Assembly (NCBI GenBank): GCA_903813345.2
Contig: CAIIXF020000004.1
Coordinates: forward strand, 17,469,513-17,533,512
Source of the DNA: Owenia fusiformis
Taxonomy: Eukaryota; Annelida; Polychaeta; Sabellida; Oweniidae
Direction of reading: 5' to 3'
Length of the DNA stretch: 64,000 nt
The notes below the pieces were generated by a model. That model ran no database searches. It was not told the DNA's origin and saw nothing but the letters and a program-made list of their open reading frames with translations. The first letter of the stretch is position 1; each line of letters starts with the position of its first letter. Positions 26,201-33,190 of the stretch are shown here, one piece after another. The position numbers and the translations under genes were made by a program.

Positions 26201-27213
26201 GAATGTTTTTTATCTGTCAATTATCATACGATGTACAACTTATGACGTTGGTTGCTTGTTTTATTGCCTGAGTGATTGACAGGGTGATGATTATTTGTTT
26301 TGCTAGTTGGTTGGATGGCTTGTCCGTTGAGTTGGAGGCCCTGGTTGGAGGCCATTTGGGTGGTTGGTTGCTTGGATTTTTAAGTGGCACGTTTTAGGCC
26401 ATTCTATGAAAAAAATCAAATTCCCAACCCTGCTAGGATCGATAGGTACCCGGTCACGAAGTTACCCGGTCACCCAGTTTTTTACACAAACCCTCTCAAA
26501 TTTTGATACAAGGCATTTTTCATCCACAAACCATAGCCGCATCCATAAACTTAGTAGAACTAGAATTTTGGTTGAGGTTGAAAAGTTAATATTCACTTTT
26601 AACAGAGAATGAGCGATTAACTAATACATATTCCCATAAAAATAATCCATACTCTTAGACGGAAGAGAAAATAATAATCAAACGTAATGTGAAAAAAAAA
26701 CATTTAATTTTTTCCCTTGGTTCATTATTGCAAAGAAAAAATCTGAGCAGTGCTCGAAAATCTGATATCAAACTTAGGTAGTCAAAACTATTTCTAAGAG
26801 ATAACTGTTTTTATTCCACATGGATGAAATCATATTTATTTTCATCAAATTAATTTTTTAAAACCCTCATCATAGTTTTTGCTTCAAATCAGTTAATTTC
26901 ATCATCGTACAGAAAATTGTACTACAGTTTTTTTTGACGCTGTACTTTGATGTGATGATTAGGCATGTTTATGAAGTTTATGTTTAGTCCCTCCCCTCTC
27001 TACAGAATAATGAAATTATACATACCAATCCAGGCATGTCTCAACATCTTCAGTGGCAAAGACAAGAAATATGTCTTCAATCCGATATGAATCAGGATAA
27101 TGTCTCCATACATAGTTGCTGCTGTTGAGCTCTATATATTGTCCCTGCACTTTGGAAATTACTACCAGACTGGTAATCCATAGAAAGCACAGGCCATGTA
27201 CCAACAGTTGCAT
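2140..27213 (-). CDS. Polycystin-1/REJ-family receptor gene (PKD + REJ domains), 3' part beyond window
   Basis: Sixteen coding exons run from the ATG at 27213 to 2140, and the gene continues off the left edge. The first 24 residues form a hydrophobic signal peptide ending VQG. A short Cys-rich segment follows (about 63-109), then a PKD domain (about 125-215, motifs FTWDFG and VYYTFHEAGSND), then a REJ module. REJ motifs include YSWQLF, FEWSC, VQVLCLQNC...CTNC and NTPPIAPYSSC...FQDEDIPVTYEF. A post-REJ helical stretch comes last; a GAIN/GPS domain and membrane spans would be expected next. About 900 residues are visible. In this family (PKD1, PKD1L, PKDREJ, sea-urchin REJ) the ectodomain faces outside the cell or cilium and partners a TRPP channel; which paralogue this is cannot be told. 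Phases agree at all junctions except exon 15 to 16. Intron 1 (6.7 kb) holds hairpin elements and a dead LINE. Confidence 0.82.
2290..5110. repeat. Intronic repeat field between REJ exons 15 and 16
   Basis: Bases 2650-3230 hold several degenerate copies of a unit containing 'caaaatggctgcc' and 'taatcagctctaaaac'. Bases 3400-4200 hold degenerate units with 'tccctaggcatcagcatata' and 'ggtatttgagttat'. The field ends in 'gacggacagac'-type words and 'ttcgttcagtgggataa' (4860-4970). ORFs of 80-136 codons here follow the repeats and look non-coding. A missing REJ exon may lie hidden in this interval. Confidence 0.55.
4210..4800. mobile_element. Foldback (palindromic) element, ~590 bp
   Basis: Left arm 4210-4345 ('tttagtgggaagcgag', 'ctacaggatgtctactt', 'aggatgcacccctatta') pairs with right arm about 4630-4797 ('taataggtgcatcctggg', 'agatcctgtagatat', 'ctcgcttcctactaaa'). 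It interrupts the degenerate repeat field. No coding capacity; a non-autonomous MITE-like hairpin. Confidence 0.65.
5116..5222 (-). CDS. REJ gene exon 15 (post-REJ region)
   Basis: Acceptor 'tctggagctag', phase 2, completes the AG| left by exon 14 as Ser. Encodes NVMEATIKATHRLTGKKM and then KSSKPQLKDTRTIEQA. Donor GTAAAC leaves phase 1, as does a second possible donor 12 nt downstream. Exon 16 needs phase 0, so an exon is missing or the donor is wrong. Confidence 0.6.
5225..6083. other. Intron 14 of the REJ gene, distal part; no feature seen
   Basis: AT-rich intronic DNA with homopolymer runs (a G run near 5878). Short ORFs here lack splice support or recognisable motifs. I see nothing else. 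Confidence 0.4.
6086..6413. mobile_element. Tc1/mariner-type MITE with CGCG-rich inverted repeats
   Basis: Terminal inverted repeats start CTGTACGCC(C/T)GGTATTTT at 6086 and, inverted, end at 6413. Both ends are flanked by TA (6084-6085 and 6414-6415), as expected for a TA target. The arms are packed with 'tcgcgaa' words, unusual in this AT-rich sequence. No ORF. Confidence 0.7.
7009..7109 (-). CDS. REJ gene exon 14 (post-REJ region)
   Basis: Acceptor 'gtatatgtgcag', phase 0; donor GTAGAA leaves AG|. Encodes SKATHVFEDLSKILVFKVES and then KEDISPEVIENIA. The first 17 nt plus the acceptor are the source of the adjacent 65-bp array. Confidence 0.72.
7090..9020. repeat. 65-bp tandem array built from the acceptor and start of REJ exon 14
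   Basis: About thirty units, one of about 50 bp and two missing 2 bp. On the minus strand each reads polypyrimidine-poor intron, 'tatatgtgcag', then the first 17 nt of exon 14 (TCCAAAGCAACACATGT), then diverges. The unit at 7092-7112 is the true acceptor; all others lie upstream of it in the intron. Overlapping short ORFs through the array are artefacts of its periodicity. Confidence 0.92.
9260..9420. repeat. Short dispersed element with 'aaaatgtcaccac' ends
   Basis: Begins 'gcattaacatgcaaaatgtt' and ends 'ggagactataacaaaatgtc'. The same start and end words border the 34.98-36.58 kb satellite, and a start-only copy occurs at 9631. Probably one repeat family with variable interior. Confidence 0.5.
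9482..9607 (-). CDS. REJ gene exon 13 (post-REJ region)
   Basis: Acceptor 'tttatctttag', donor GTAAGT, 126 nt, phase 0 to 0. Encodes IRDSMVTSVSNSSIDDLKVL and then a segment ending SGELASSAK. N-glycosylation sequon NSS is present. Confidence 0.75.
9740..10340. repeat. Dispersed 'aaaatggccacc' repeat, two partial copies
   Basis: Copies at about 9765-9900 and 10100-10330 share 'aaaatggccaccttaacat' and 'aactaatcagttctaaac'. The second ends in a run of 'cgcccgcccgccc' and 'gcacctgagggtgcgataaa'. Intronic; no coding signal. Confidence 0.5.
10765..10865 (-). CDS. REJ gene exon 12 (end of REJ module)
   Basis: Acceptor 'gattccag', phase 1; donor GTAAGA, phase 0. Encodes AASQLVLTVSAILNTESNEN followed by NTLTKSTSLEQRSL. 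Resembles the alanine/leucine-rich helical region following REJ in polycystins. Confidence 0.75.
10870..12260. other. REJ intron 11; no gene seen
   Basis: AT-rich DNA with the dispersed word 'caaatatggcggccaatcc' near 11332. Two ORFs of about 60 codons at 11.7-11.95 kb have no supporting splice signals or motifs. Confidence 0.4.
12264..12411 (-). CDS. REJ gene exon 11
   Basis: Acceptor 'gatttccag', phase 0; donor GTAATT, phase 1. Encodes VYPYHMKSTVYPNITEDGDD and then LVEMLTNLTVTTNGQESKLD. Sequons NIT and NLT fit an extracellular domain. Confidence 0.75.
12726..12871 (-). CDS. REJ gene exon 10
   Basis: Acceptor 'actcatttcag', phase 1; donor GTAATA, phase 0. Encodes GSMLGSSDASELQGVQLAPG followed by DSANNYTVEIHINATDYLQT. 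Matches the 'l..G....Y.v.i...v.D' pattern of the REJ module. Confidence 0.78.
13308..13523 (-). CDS. REJ gene exon 9 (core REJ motif)
   Basis: Acceptor 'tattaacgtag', phase 1; donor GTTAGT, phase 1. Encodes the family-typical run NTPPIAPYSSCTVLPSIGVT followed by FDIHCEKFQDEDIPVTYEF. The pattern N.PP...C.v.P..G......F.i.C....D.d.P..Y.f is characteristic of REJ/polycystin-1 proteins and is the strongest family evidence in the gene. Confidence 0.85.
13890..14752. repeat. ~31-bp tandem array built from REJ exon 8 end plus its splice donor
   Basis: Roughly 25-30 units of 'catacctgtgacagtgagta' plus 'taaagctacat', some shortened. On the minus strand each reads the last ~26 nt of exon 8 (ending ACTCACTGTCACAG) followed by GTAT. 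The unit at 14722-14752 is the true exon end. Units are more diverged than in the 65-bp and 100-bp arrays. Confidence 0.88.
14722..14820 (-). CDS. REJ gene exon 8
   Basis: Acceptor 'tttccttcag', phase 1; donor GTATAA, phase 1. Encodes WATMSFTEQSSQAVSFKPGI and then FPKGCSFILTVT, a beta-rich REJ segment. Its 3' end seeds the 31-bp array. Confidence 0.75.
15057..15193 (-). CDS. REJ gene exon 7 (REJ Cys motif)
   Basis: Acceptor 'catatgttgtag', phase 2; donor GTAAGT, phase 1. Encodes CLQNCKYKVTSDSKISMAAH, then CTNCQQQ, then LSFDWSI. The spaced C..C and C..C pairs followed by an aromatic-D-W core fit polycystin REJ. Another acceptor 10 nt downstream would pair only with a weaker exon 6 donor and is disfavoured. 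Confidence 0.8.
15490..15672. mobile_element. pogo/Tigger-like MITE
   Basis: Ends CAGTGAAACCTGTATATCC (left) and, inverted, CAGTAAAACCTGTTAATCTG (right), resembling pogo-type terminal repeats. A TA flank is clear on the left only. No ORF. Confidence 0.5.
15690..16180. mobile_element. Two adjoining palindromes
   Basis: Bases 15692-15824 form a near-perfect hairpin (left 'ggatacagggaatatcccg', right 'ttcaatgtatcc'). Bases 15830-16176 form a second with arms 'gtatctcatacttgagtggg' and 'cccactcaagtatgagatac'. The left arm of the second starts where the first ends, suggesting nested or abutting foldback insertions. No coding content. Confidence 0.6.
16395..16510. repeat. Small imperfect hairpin
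   Basis: 'aatggcgtgaaatatgcctt' near 16407 pairs with 'aggcatatttcacgtcat' near 16480. Intronic, adjacent to REJ exon 6; no coding content. Confidence 0.45.
16630..16777 (-). CDS. REJ gene exon 6
   Basis: Acceptor 'gacatatttcag', phase 1; donor GTAAGT, phase 2. Encodes NNFTVPNSALNESDTYVFTV, then TISKGRRDPVSFSQVIIVV, then PAEKPNVQV. This is the 'YtF.l.v....r..s.....i.v...' strand pattern preceding the REJ Cys motif. Confidence 0.8.
17077..17201 (-). CDS. REJ gene exon 5
   Basis: Acceptor 'tgtttctttcag', phase 2; donor GTATTT, phase 1. Encodes FEWSCSKFHGNCELPGLSNC and then CITWSSDTSLVLT. The W-S-C plus paired cysteines match the REJ 'yxWsC' segment. Confidence 0.8.
17500..17830. repeat. ~170-bp tandem duplication in REJ intron 4
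   Basis: Two copies of a unit running from 'atcctt/cgacctccaaagtga' to 'aatagctaacaataacc', at about 17508-17645 and 17683-17822. The word 'acttataactaagg' also occurs near 17220. No coding signal. Confidence 0.6.
18077..18222 (-). CDS. REJ gene exon 4
   Basis: Acceptor 'gttgttacag', phase 0; donor GTGAGT, phase 2. Encodes GFIKVKPLPLVSLIKGGSSR then VHIDASLSYDPDV...DDVLR. The 'l.ldaslSyDPDv' run is the typical REJ/PKD-like segment. Confidence 0.82.
18340..18980 (-). CDS. REJ gene exon 3 (PKD domain and start of REJ)
   Basis: A 641-nt exon, acceptor 'tttcttacag' (phase 1), donor GTAAGA (phase 0). First half is a PKD domain: FTWDFGGGFQFEI, then VYYTFHEAGSNDVIIHGTNQ. Second half starts REJ with FGCGHSSVGYSWQLFML and ends TATYLGLTVGVLYKQ. 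Eight or more N-glycosylation sequons show it is extracellular. The 243-codon open frame here is the longest host ORF in the window. Confidence 0.85.
19100..19360. mobile_element. Short inverted-repeat element
   Basis: Arm 19127-19181 ('gctgacatcgcgagcaatga') pairs with 19291-19345 ('cattgctcccgatgtcagcg'). About 110 bp of AT-rich loop. No ORF; MITE-like. Confidence 0.55.
19755..19900. mobile_element. Hairpin plus orphan end of the CCGGGT element family
   Basis: 'cccggtcacccggtttttaa' at 19761 resembles the right terminus of the 25.8-kb element. It is followed by a hairpin, 19788-19896, with arms containing 'tgatattgatat' and 'atatcaatatca'. Confidence 0.45.
19915..20135. repeat. AT-rich tandem array next to the donor of REJ exon 2
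   Basis: Units of about 28 and 57 bp with 'tagcataata' and 'attgtacattta'. The array reaches the exon 2 donor within a few bases but shares little or no exon sequence, unlike the other junction arrays. Confidence 0.7.
20144..20283 (-). CDS. REJ gene exon 2 (Cys-rich segment)
   Basis: Acceptor 'attctaattttag'; the G completes the Trp codon split by intron 1. Encodes CADNITCKTVDYKNVSYPSF, then CYFGNTSLVNGETFSFGYNQ and a basic end. Two phase-1 donors are possible (exon ending 20144 or 20135). No named domain recognised; three Cys and three sequons fit a secreted module. Confidence 0.68.
20537..20789. mobile_element. MITE with 'aggaccacattgcaaca' inverted ends
   Basis: Left end AGGACCACATTGCAACAGCA, right end its inverse 'actgttgcaatgtggtcct'. 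253 bp, no ORF. No clear target duplication. Confidence 0.6.
21089..23064. mobile_element. Hairpin element F, ~850 bp, interrupted by element G
   Basis: Ends CACCCTATGCAGACAGAGCC and its inverse at 23045-23064. Removing 21793-22922 (element G and one copy of its target duplication) restores one almost perfect hairpin. Left arm is 21089-21500; right arm is about 21515-21792 joined to 22923-23064. The loop is around 'tacgtttacggagct'. Non-coding; sits in REJ intron 1. Confidence 0.75.
21793..22916. mobile_element. Hairpin element G with internal 30-bp tandem repeats
   Basis: Termini ACAGCGGATTATATAAAAAT and inverse, flanked by TACACA at 21787-21792 and 22917-22922, where the host arm has it once. 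Both arms carry tandem units around 'aaaagtgatgtcccatttta' (about six left, three right). The centre has 'tgatgtcatca' words. No transposase; non-autonomous. Confidence 0.78.
23460..24700 (+). mobile_element. 5'-truncated LINE (non-LTR retrotransposon)
   Basis: Only the 3' end of a LINE: the C-terminal part of ORF2 (23567-24451), a 3' UTR, and a terminal 'ataaaagatatatatatatt' short-repeat tail. The left break is somewhere in 23460-23560. It sits antisense in REJ intron 1. Confidence 0.7.
23567..24451 (+). pseudogene. LINE ORF2 C-terminal fragment (post-RT region with zinc-knuckle-like motif)
   Basis: 294 open codons with no catalytic reverse-transcriptase motifs. The start PILTYALEVWI and LLGVKKSTATPAICGELGR match the thumb and post-thumb region of Jockey/CR1/L2-type LINEs. 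The end has RLCNICGILEDEQHFIMIC, a CxxC...HxxxxC motif found near the C terminus of these proteins. The frame is open but the element lacks the endonuclease and most of the RT, so it is dead as it stands. Confidence 0.72.
24700..25796. other. REJ intron 1, no gene seen
   Basis: AT-rich DNA between a LINE tail and a foldback element. Short ORFs of 60-75 codons have no motif or splice support. Confidence 0.4.
25797..26493. mobile_element. Mutator-like foldback MITE with CCGGGT-repeat ends
   Basis: Left end GGGTTTGTGTAAAAAACCGG followed by repeated GTGACCGGGTAA; right end is its inverse. Flanked by an exact 9-bp duplication TCTCAAATT (25788-25796 and 26494-26502), the length expected for Mutator-like elements. 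Interior has no transposase. A second member is at 45808-46584. Confidence 0.78.
26503..27020. other. Intron 1 sequence next to REJ exon 1; nothing recognised
   Basis: AT-rich, short ORFs only. No repeat or exon seen. Confidence 0.4.
27026..27213 (-). CDS. REJ gene exon 1, signal peptide
   Basis: Acceptor 'attattttacag' places the exon start at 27220, so a 5' UTR exon lies upstream and the ATG is 7 nt inside. Encodes MQLLVHGLCFLWITSLVV, a clear signal peptide, then QYIELNSSNYVWRHYPDSYR and ETCLDW. Donor GTATGT splits the Trp codon after two bases, matching exon 2. Confidence 0.75.
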
Positions 27214-27220
27214 CTCAGAA

Positions 27221-28790
27221 CTGTAAAATAATTCACTAAGTTATTACAATTTACAATTTGTCTAATTAAAAGGTTCGATGATGGTTCATAATTATAAACA
27301 AAAAATCAAACGTTAGTTAAAACAATATATATAAAAGGAGCTTAAAAACTCAAAATTTTGAGTGTCAAAGGTCAAGGTCAAAATTGTGGTCATTTTCGTA
27401 AGTTTGACAATTACCACACTACTGTTCAAAATTTGATTTTAAACTTGTGAAGAACAGAACATTTTCTCATCAAAATCAGATGTCAAAAATCATTTTAAAT
27501 AAAAAGTCTGAATCTAAAGTCTTATTTTAATTTCTCAAATCTAGTTATTCTTCTGAACATGTTTTCTCAATAAAAAGAAGACTTTCGATAAGTCTGATTA
27601 TATCGTCACTTGGGGTTTGTGACTGGCCTACCCGGAAATTAGGTCAAATATCTGTTATGATAAAAAAAAAATTCTTGATTCTCTTTTCAATGTGTATCTC
27701 AGAAAGAGCATTTGAGAGTGTGCTATCTGTTTTTTGATTACTCTTACTGATTTTGAGATAGAGCATCCCAAAAATAGGTCAACAATAAAGTTCTACTAAT
27801 CCTTTGATATAAGTATTAGTTTGAGAGGAAATTTGCTCAGAATTCTGAATCTGAAATAGAAATTAAGATCCAACTTCTGGTTGACCTTCTATGACCTTTT
27901 ACTGGGGTCAAACTTTTTAACTCTTTTAGTCTAGCTCTTTTAGTCTTGTAGCCAGACCAAAAATCTTTTATTTTTATTTCAAAATCAAAACGATATTAGA
28001 GTAGACTAGTCTACCCACGGGCCTCTGCCAGATTACCTCTTCTTAGTAGTGTTTAGGCTCAATAAATATACTCAAGGGCAAGACACAAAGTCTTCGAAAT
28101 ATTTATATTTCCTTGATTTTGGAGTCAGTTCATCAATAAATATCACATGTCATACCTCAAATGATGCGTACTGTTGTGAGCTTGTGAGCTGGATATTACC
28201 GAAGCACTCCATTATCTATACGCTCTGAAAATTTGAAATAAAAGTCCCGGGAAAATTCGATTTACAGCTACAATAATTGATGTCATGCAAACATTCAAAC
28301 TAATATACATGTATAAAGAAGAGATTACAGGGTAAATGTTGATCACTCAATCATTAGATGGAAAAGATAAAGGTTAGTATGAGCGTCATATTTTTGGGTG
28401 GTCATTTTTTGGATGTGCCATTTTTGGTTGGTGTCTTATCTCCTCATTTATTCTTTGAGCCAGAGACATAAAAATATGTTTTATATGTCTCTGTTTGAAT
28501 CAATACCAAAAGGGGCTGGACCTGGCTCCAGATCTGTGAGTCTACCCTAAAAAGAAACCCAAAATTTTGAGTGTCAAAGGTCAAAATCTTGGTCATTTTT
28601 CTAATTTTCACAATTATCACACGAAAGTTTTTGCAAGGAATTGATTTTTATATTCTTCGTATTTCCAACAACTCTCTCACTCGAAGTCAAGATGAAAACT
28701 TTTCAAATTCCTCGACTGCACTGATTGAGACTTCCAAAAAAGGGTGATTCTTCGGCCCACGGTTATTATAAAATCTAATCCTAATTATTT
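27221..28790. other. Upstream region or 5' UTR intron of the REJ gene
   Basis: No exon could be assigned. A ~90-bp direct repeat, 'aaaattttgagtgtcaaagg' at 27351 and 28561, lies here with several GGTCA words. Promoter and first non-coding exon must be here or further upstream. Confidence 0.4.
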
Positions 28791-28829
28791 ACTCACTTCG
28801 AGAGCCATGTTAGATTTTGAAACTTACTA

Positions 28830-29642
28830 TTTTTTTCATGGCCTGAGTTCATCGCTAACATACTAAATATAAGAGTTAGCTGACGTTTGGGAGTCTGACT
28901 TACCTTCTAAGGGTTAGTACCCGAACCTAATGAAACCATATCACCTTTGTTGCGTCGATGATGATGCATAAACACAGCATTTGATAGAAATTAGTGTAAA
29001 TGCTTTTCAGACTTTTTCATTTTTCATCAATATTGACTTCCGGAAAGGCGTTGTAGTTATCACGAAATAACGCATTGACCCTTGAACTTTACTTTGTTGA
29101 TGTGTCAACCAAGCATGTCTGGTGTGAAAATTAAAATAATATTAAGCAATGTTCTACATCCGCAAAGCTAAGTGAAGTAGCCAATATTTAAAATTACCAA
29201 TTTCAAGTGAAGTACGCAACGAACGAAACTGCGTGATCTGCACTCCCAACGAAATGCTACGTAGAAATATGAGCCGTCTGCTGTATTAGTCGACTAATAG
29301 AGTAAGACCTGTTGGTGATGCTTTATAATTTAGACCAAAACATTGGAGAACAAACGAACCTGTAAATCGTGAAAACAACGAACAAATATTCGGTTTTCAC
29401 ATATGTTCGGTAATTTTTCGTATTGAAACTTCCGGAACTTAGGAAGGAAATCATTCATTTTCACGGTCAATGATTTACCTCTTGGATATTGTGGCAAATG
29501 CTCCATGGTTGACGGAACAAAGGTGATATGGTTTCATTAAGATTCGGGTTCTAACCTTTAGAAGGTAAGTCAGACTCCCAAACGTCAGCTAACTCTTATA
29601 TTTAGCATGTTAGCGACGAACTCAGGCCATGAAAAAAATAGT
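28830..29642. mobile_element. Hairpin element D
   Basis: Left arm 28830-28966 ('catggcctgagttcatcgct', 'gagttagctgacgtttggga') pairs with right arm 29513-29642. Spacer of about 550 bp is AT-rich and non-coding. Confidence 0.65.
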
Positions 29643-29659
29643 ACACTTAGATCTAGATC

Positions 29660-30062
29660 TAGTCTAGAGTCCATTTCACTGCATCATTTCGTCAGTAGAA
29701 CGGCAAAAATAAGAAATTGGGAGACCATTGTGCAATAATATATGGAAAAGTATATTCATAATGTACATGAATGACATTTGTATATCTTGGATTGCTTCTA
29801 GTCTGGCTTATAAAGTGTGTGGCCTCTTATATTTGGATGTTTCTCTGCCATGTTATTTTCAATAAGATTAACATGGCTGAAATTCTTCAAATTACAAGAC
29901 GGCACAGGCTTATTGCACAAAAAACTAAAAAATCTGAAATATACAAATGTCATTCATGTACATTATGAATATACTTTTCCATATATTATTGCACAATGGT
30001 CTCCCAATTTCTTATTTTTGCCGTTCTACTGACGAAATGAAGCAGTGAAATGGACTCTAGAC
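29660..30062. mobile_element. Hairpin element A, intact copy
   Basis: Arms of about 118 bp, almost identical and inverted: 'agtccatttcactgcatcat' from 29668, and 'gcagtgaaatggactctag' ending 30062. Contains 'attgcttctagtctggctta' in the loop. A second copy, split by element B, is at 42541-44690. The ~65-codon ORF shared by both copies follows the loop and is not thought to be a gene. Confidence 0.72.
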
Positions 30063-30063
30063 T

Positions 30064-31289
30064 AAAACATTATTCAGATGCTGTCCGACAGTCGAAAAAT
30101 CCATTTATTTTCTCATTTGGCCGTATTCTTAAGTTTTCCCCCCATATATAATAAATTTGGCCCATGACTTATCTACACCTCCTACCTTTCGTCAGAGAGT
30201 TGGGTAGAATTATGTCCAATTACATTTTCATCTTCTTAATCCTCTAAATTCAAAAATGGTGGATGATTCAAAAAAATTACATGACATGACAAGTCATTAT
30301 ATTTTGTAAACTTGACCATCATACCCGAGATTGTTAATTACATTTATTACATCGTGTGAAATTAAATATGTTTAGAATAGTTTGTAAACTGGATCATCAC
30401 ATTTGAATCTGTTTATTTATTATTTTGGAGATTTATCACTCCTTCAAAAATTTAACCATAGTTCAGTCATGGAATTCTAGCAAATTCATGGAATCTGACG
30501 TCACTTGAACAGAGAGTGAGGAGAAACTTTTCTCAAGAAAATGACTGAGTTTCTTACTGCCTATGGATGCAATTTCGAGAATCTGCCGACTGCCTAGGCG
30601 AATAGGCACACATTTGACCTAAAAAAATAAGTCATATAAATATGAGTAAGTAGACCAAATTTATCCCGTACCAGGACTATAGTCCTGTATGGAGCGCACT
30701 CTTTTGCCTGTACGATTACAACTTGGGAGAATTATCTACGCCCCTTACACTTAAGATACCTACCCCAATGTATTATAGAACTCAAAATGTAACTTCTAAT
30801 ATATTGGAACCGCCGATTGTCTGGGTATATCGGCAGAACGGGAACATTTTTCTTTTTCATCGAGAGAGATTCCATCACTTTTCAACATGGCGGTTGGATT
30901 TAAAAGGGGAATCCCCCATATGACTGTCCCGCATGTGGACCGGAAGTACCAATATGGAGGAATTTGACGGTTGAAATAAGTTAAATGTTACACGCAAATA
31001 TTGCGATCAAAAACGAAAATGTCTTCGTTCTGCCGATAAACCCAGACAATTGTGGATTCAACTACACGAAAAGAATGCTAAAATACCAAGGAATCTATTG
31101 AAGTAGGTATCTGAAGTTTAAGAAGCGTAAAAAATTCTCCCATGTTGTAATCGCACAGGCAAAAGAGTGAGATGTTCACAGGACCATAGTCTGGGAACAG
31201 GATAAGACCAAATGATTTGATTGAGGCATTTGAACTTTTTCTAAAAATTGATTTTTTGACTGTCGGACAGCATCTGAATAATGTTTTAT
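30064..31289. mobile_element. Hairpin element E
   Basis: Outer arms 30064-30103 and 31245-31289 share 'cattattcagatgctgtccg'. Inner arms 30690-30850 and 31020-31180 share 'ttttgcctgtacgatta' and 'tctgccgata'-type words in inverse. No coding content. Confidence 0.65.
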
Positions 31290-33190
31290 ATCAAAATCCA
31301 AATAGCTTTCGCAGGAAGTAAATCCTTATGCATTATCCTCAACACAACTTGCCTTTTGTAAAACCTTACGTTGAGTTCCTCGTTACAGCATTATTGTTAG
31401 ATTCCAGGATAGCTGGTAACACTTACACTGGTTCACCGTACAAATTCGAGAAATCGAGAATCAGCGAAAAAACAGAGAATCATGACAAGGATTCAGTTGA
31501 CAAAATAATTCATATGGATGAATTTAACAAGACATTAAATATTACGTACACGTTCTTTAAAATAAGTATTACAATAATCAATTTTAAATAACATAGAATT
31601 GGATATTTTAGGCATGAATATAAGCAAATTTGTGTATTAAAAGATGAGAATAGCTCTTGTCTTCATATGACGATGCGATAAAAATGCGAACGATCTCTAT
31701 ATTCTAGCAAGTGTTTATCGGGCATCGATCACGTTTAGGTCAGTTACTGACTGTGTAGGCCTACTTTGATGAAATTTCATGACCATATGCTATTTTCAGA
31801 TGATTAGCATTTCTCATCCACACCAGAGACATAAAAAACAATTAAAAATAAGCTGGAGCTTCTAAAAACAAACAAGTCACCCGGGCCAGACAAGATAAAA
31901 CCCCGCATATTAAACGGAACTCAGGTGTACCATATGCAGACCTCTATACCTCATATTCAAGATGTCAACAAATTCTGGAACGCTGCCTCAAGATTGGAAA
32001 CAAGCTAATATTTCACCGATATTTAAAAAGAGGAAGAAAAACCTATCTACCAATTACAGGCCAGTAAGTTTAACGTCCATAGTATGTAAGATACTTGAAT
32101 CCATTATTAGAGAAAGGATCCTGTCACACTTATCAGAAAACAACCTTTTGACGCAATGCCAGCATGGCTTCCTACCGTGTCGATCATGTGTAACCAATCT
32201 CTTGACGACTCTTGAAAAATGGACTGAAGTTCTCGATAGTGGTAGCAATATAGACGCAATTTACCTAGACTTTAAGAAAGCATTTGACAAAGTCCCGCAC
32301 GAGTGTCTTATAAAGAAAATTGAAAATCTTGGAATTATGGGTAATGCCCTCCAGTGGTTGAAATCCTTCCTCGGAACAAATACAGGAAATGATCAACTCG
32401 ACCCCGCGAATCGAGCCTCAACAGACAATGCTGAGAGTGGAAATTCACAATTAAGGAAACAACGAGTAATAATCAATGGAGAAGCATCGTCATGGAAAGA
32501 TGTCACTTCCGAAATCCCGCAGGGAACCGTTTTAGGACCGGTAATGTTTCTTGTTTTTGTAAATGACATACCCCAGACTGTTAACAGCCCTCTGATAATG
32601 TTTGCAGACGATACAAAACTGTACCGGGAAGTGAACACCACAGATGACTGCGACGAGCTGCAGGAAGACATCCAATCCCTAATGAATTGGACAAATGATT
32701 GGCAACTTCAATTTTACAGTGAGAAATGCAAGGTCCTAAGAATTGGTAAATCTTCTCCAGACTACAGTTACACTATGGGTAATACAGTTCTCCGGGAATC
32801 AGAATGTGAAAAAGACTTGGGAATGATGGTGGCGAATGACCTAAAGAACAAAACACACATACTGATGGTGGTAAAAAAGGCCAACCAAATTCTTGGTCTT
32901 ATCCGAAGAACTTTCCAGTTTTTGGATCCTTCAAATATGATGATGTTATATAAGGCTATGGTCAGACCACACTTAGAATATGCAAACACTGTATGGTCAC
33001 CATACTTAATACAGGATATTGAAGCTATTGAAGCAGTCCAGAGGAGAGCTACGAGATGCATACCAGGATTCCAAGATAAAGAGTACTCCCAATCACTTGT
33101 GTTCAGGCGCTTAAGAGGGGATATGCTTGAAACTTGGAAAATCCTCAATGAAAAGTATGACATTCCAATTAGCAATATATTACCTCTATC

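Larger units (their letters stand above)
28791..31321. mobile_element. Composite of palindromes bounded by B-family termini
   Basis: Left terminus TTACTCACTTCGAGAGCCAT and right terminus (inverted) TTACTTCCTGCGAAAGCTAT are the same pair that bounds element B at 42731-44460. The interior is different: hairpins D, A and E in series. No exact target duplication (flanks 'atcctaat' and 'atccttat' are similar only). Confidence 0.55.

Noticed and set aside
29771-30032. 65-71 codon ORFs shared with 44393-44651
   Set aside because: Both are the loop and right arm of hairpin element A; conservation is explained by the repeat family.
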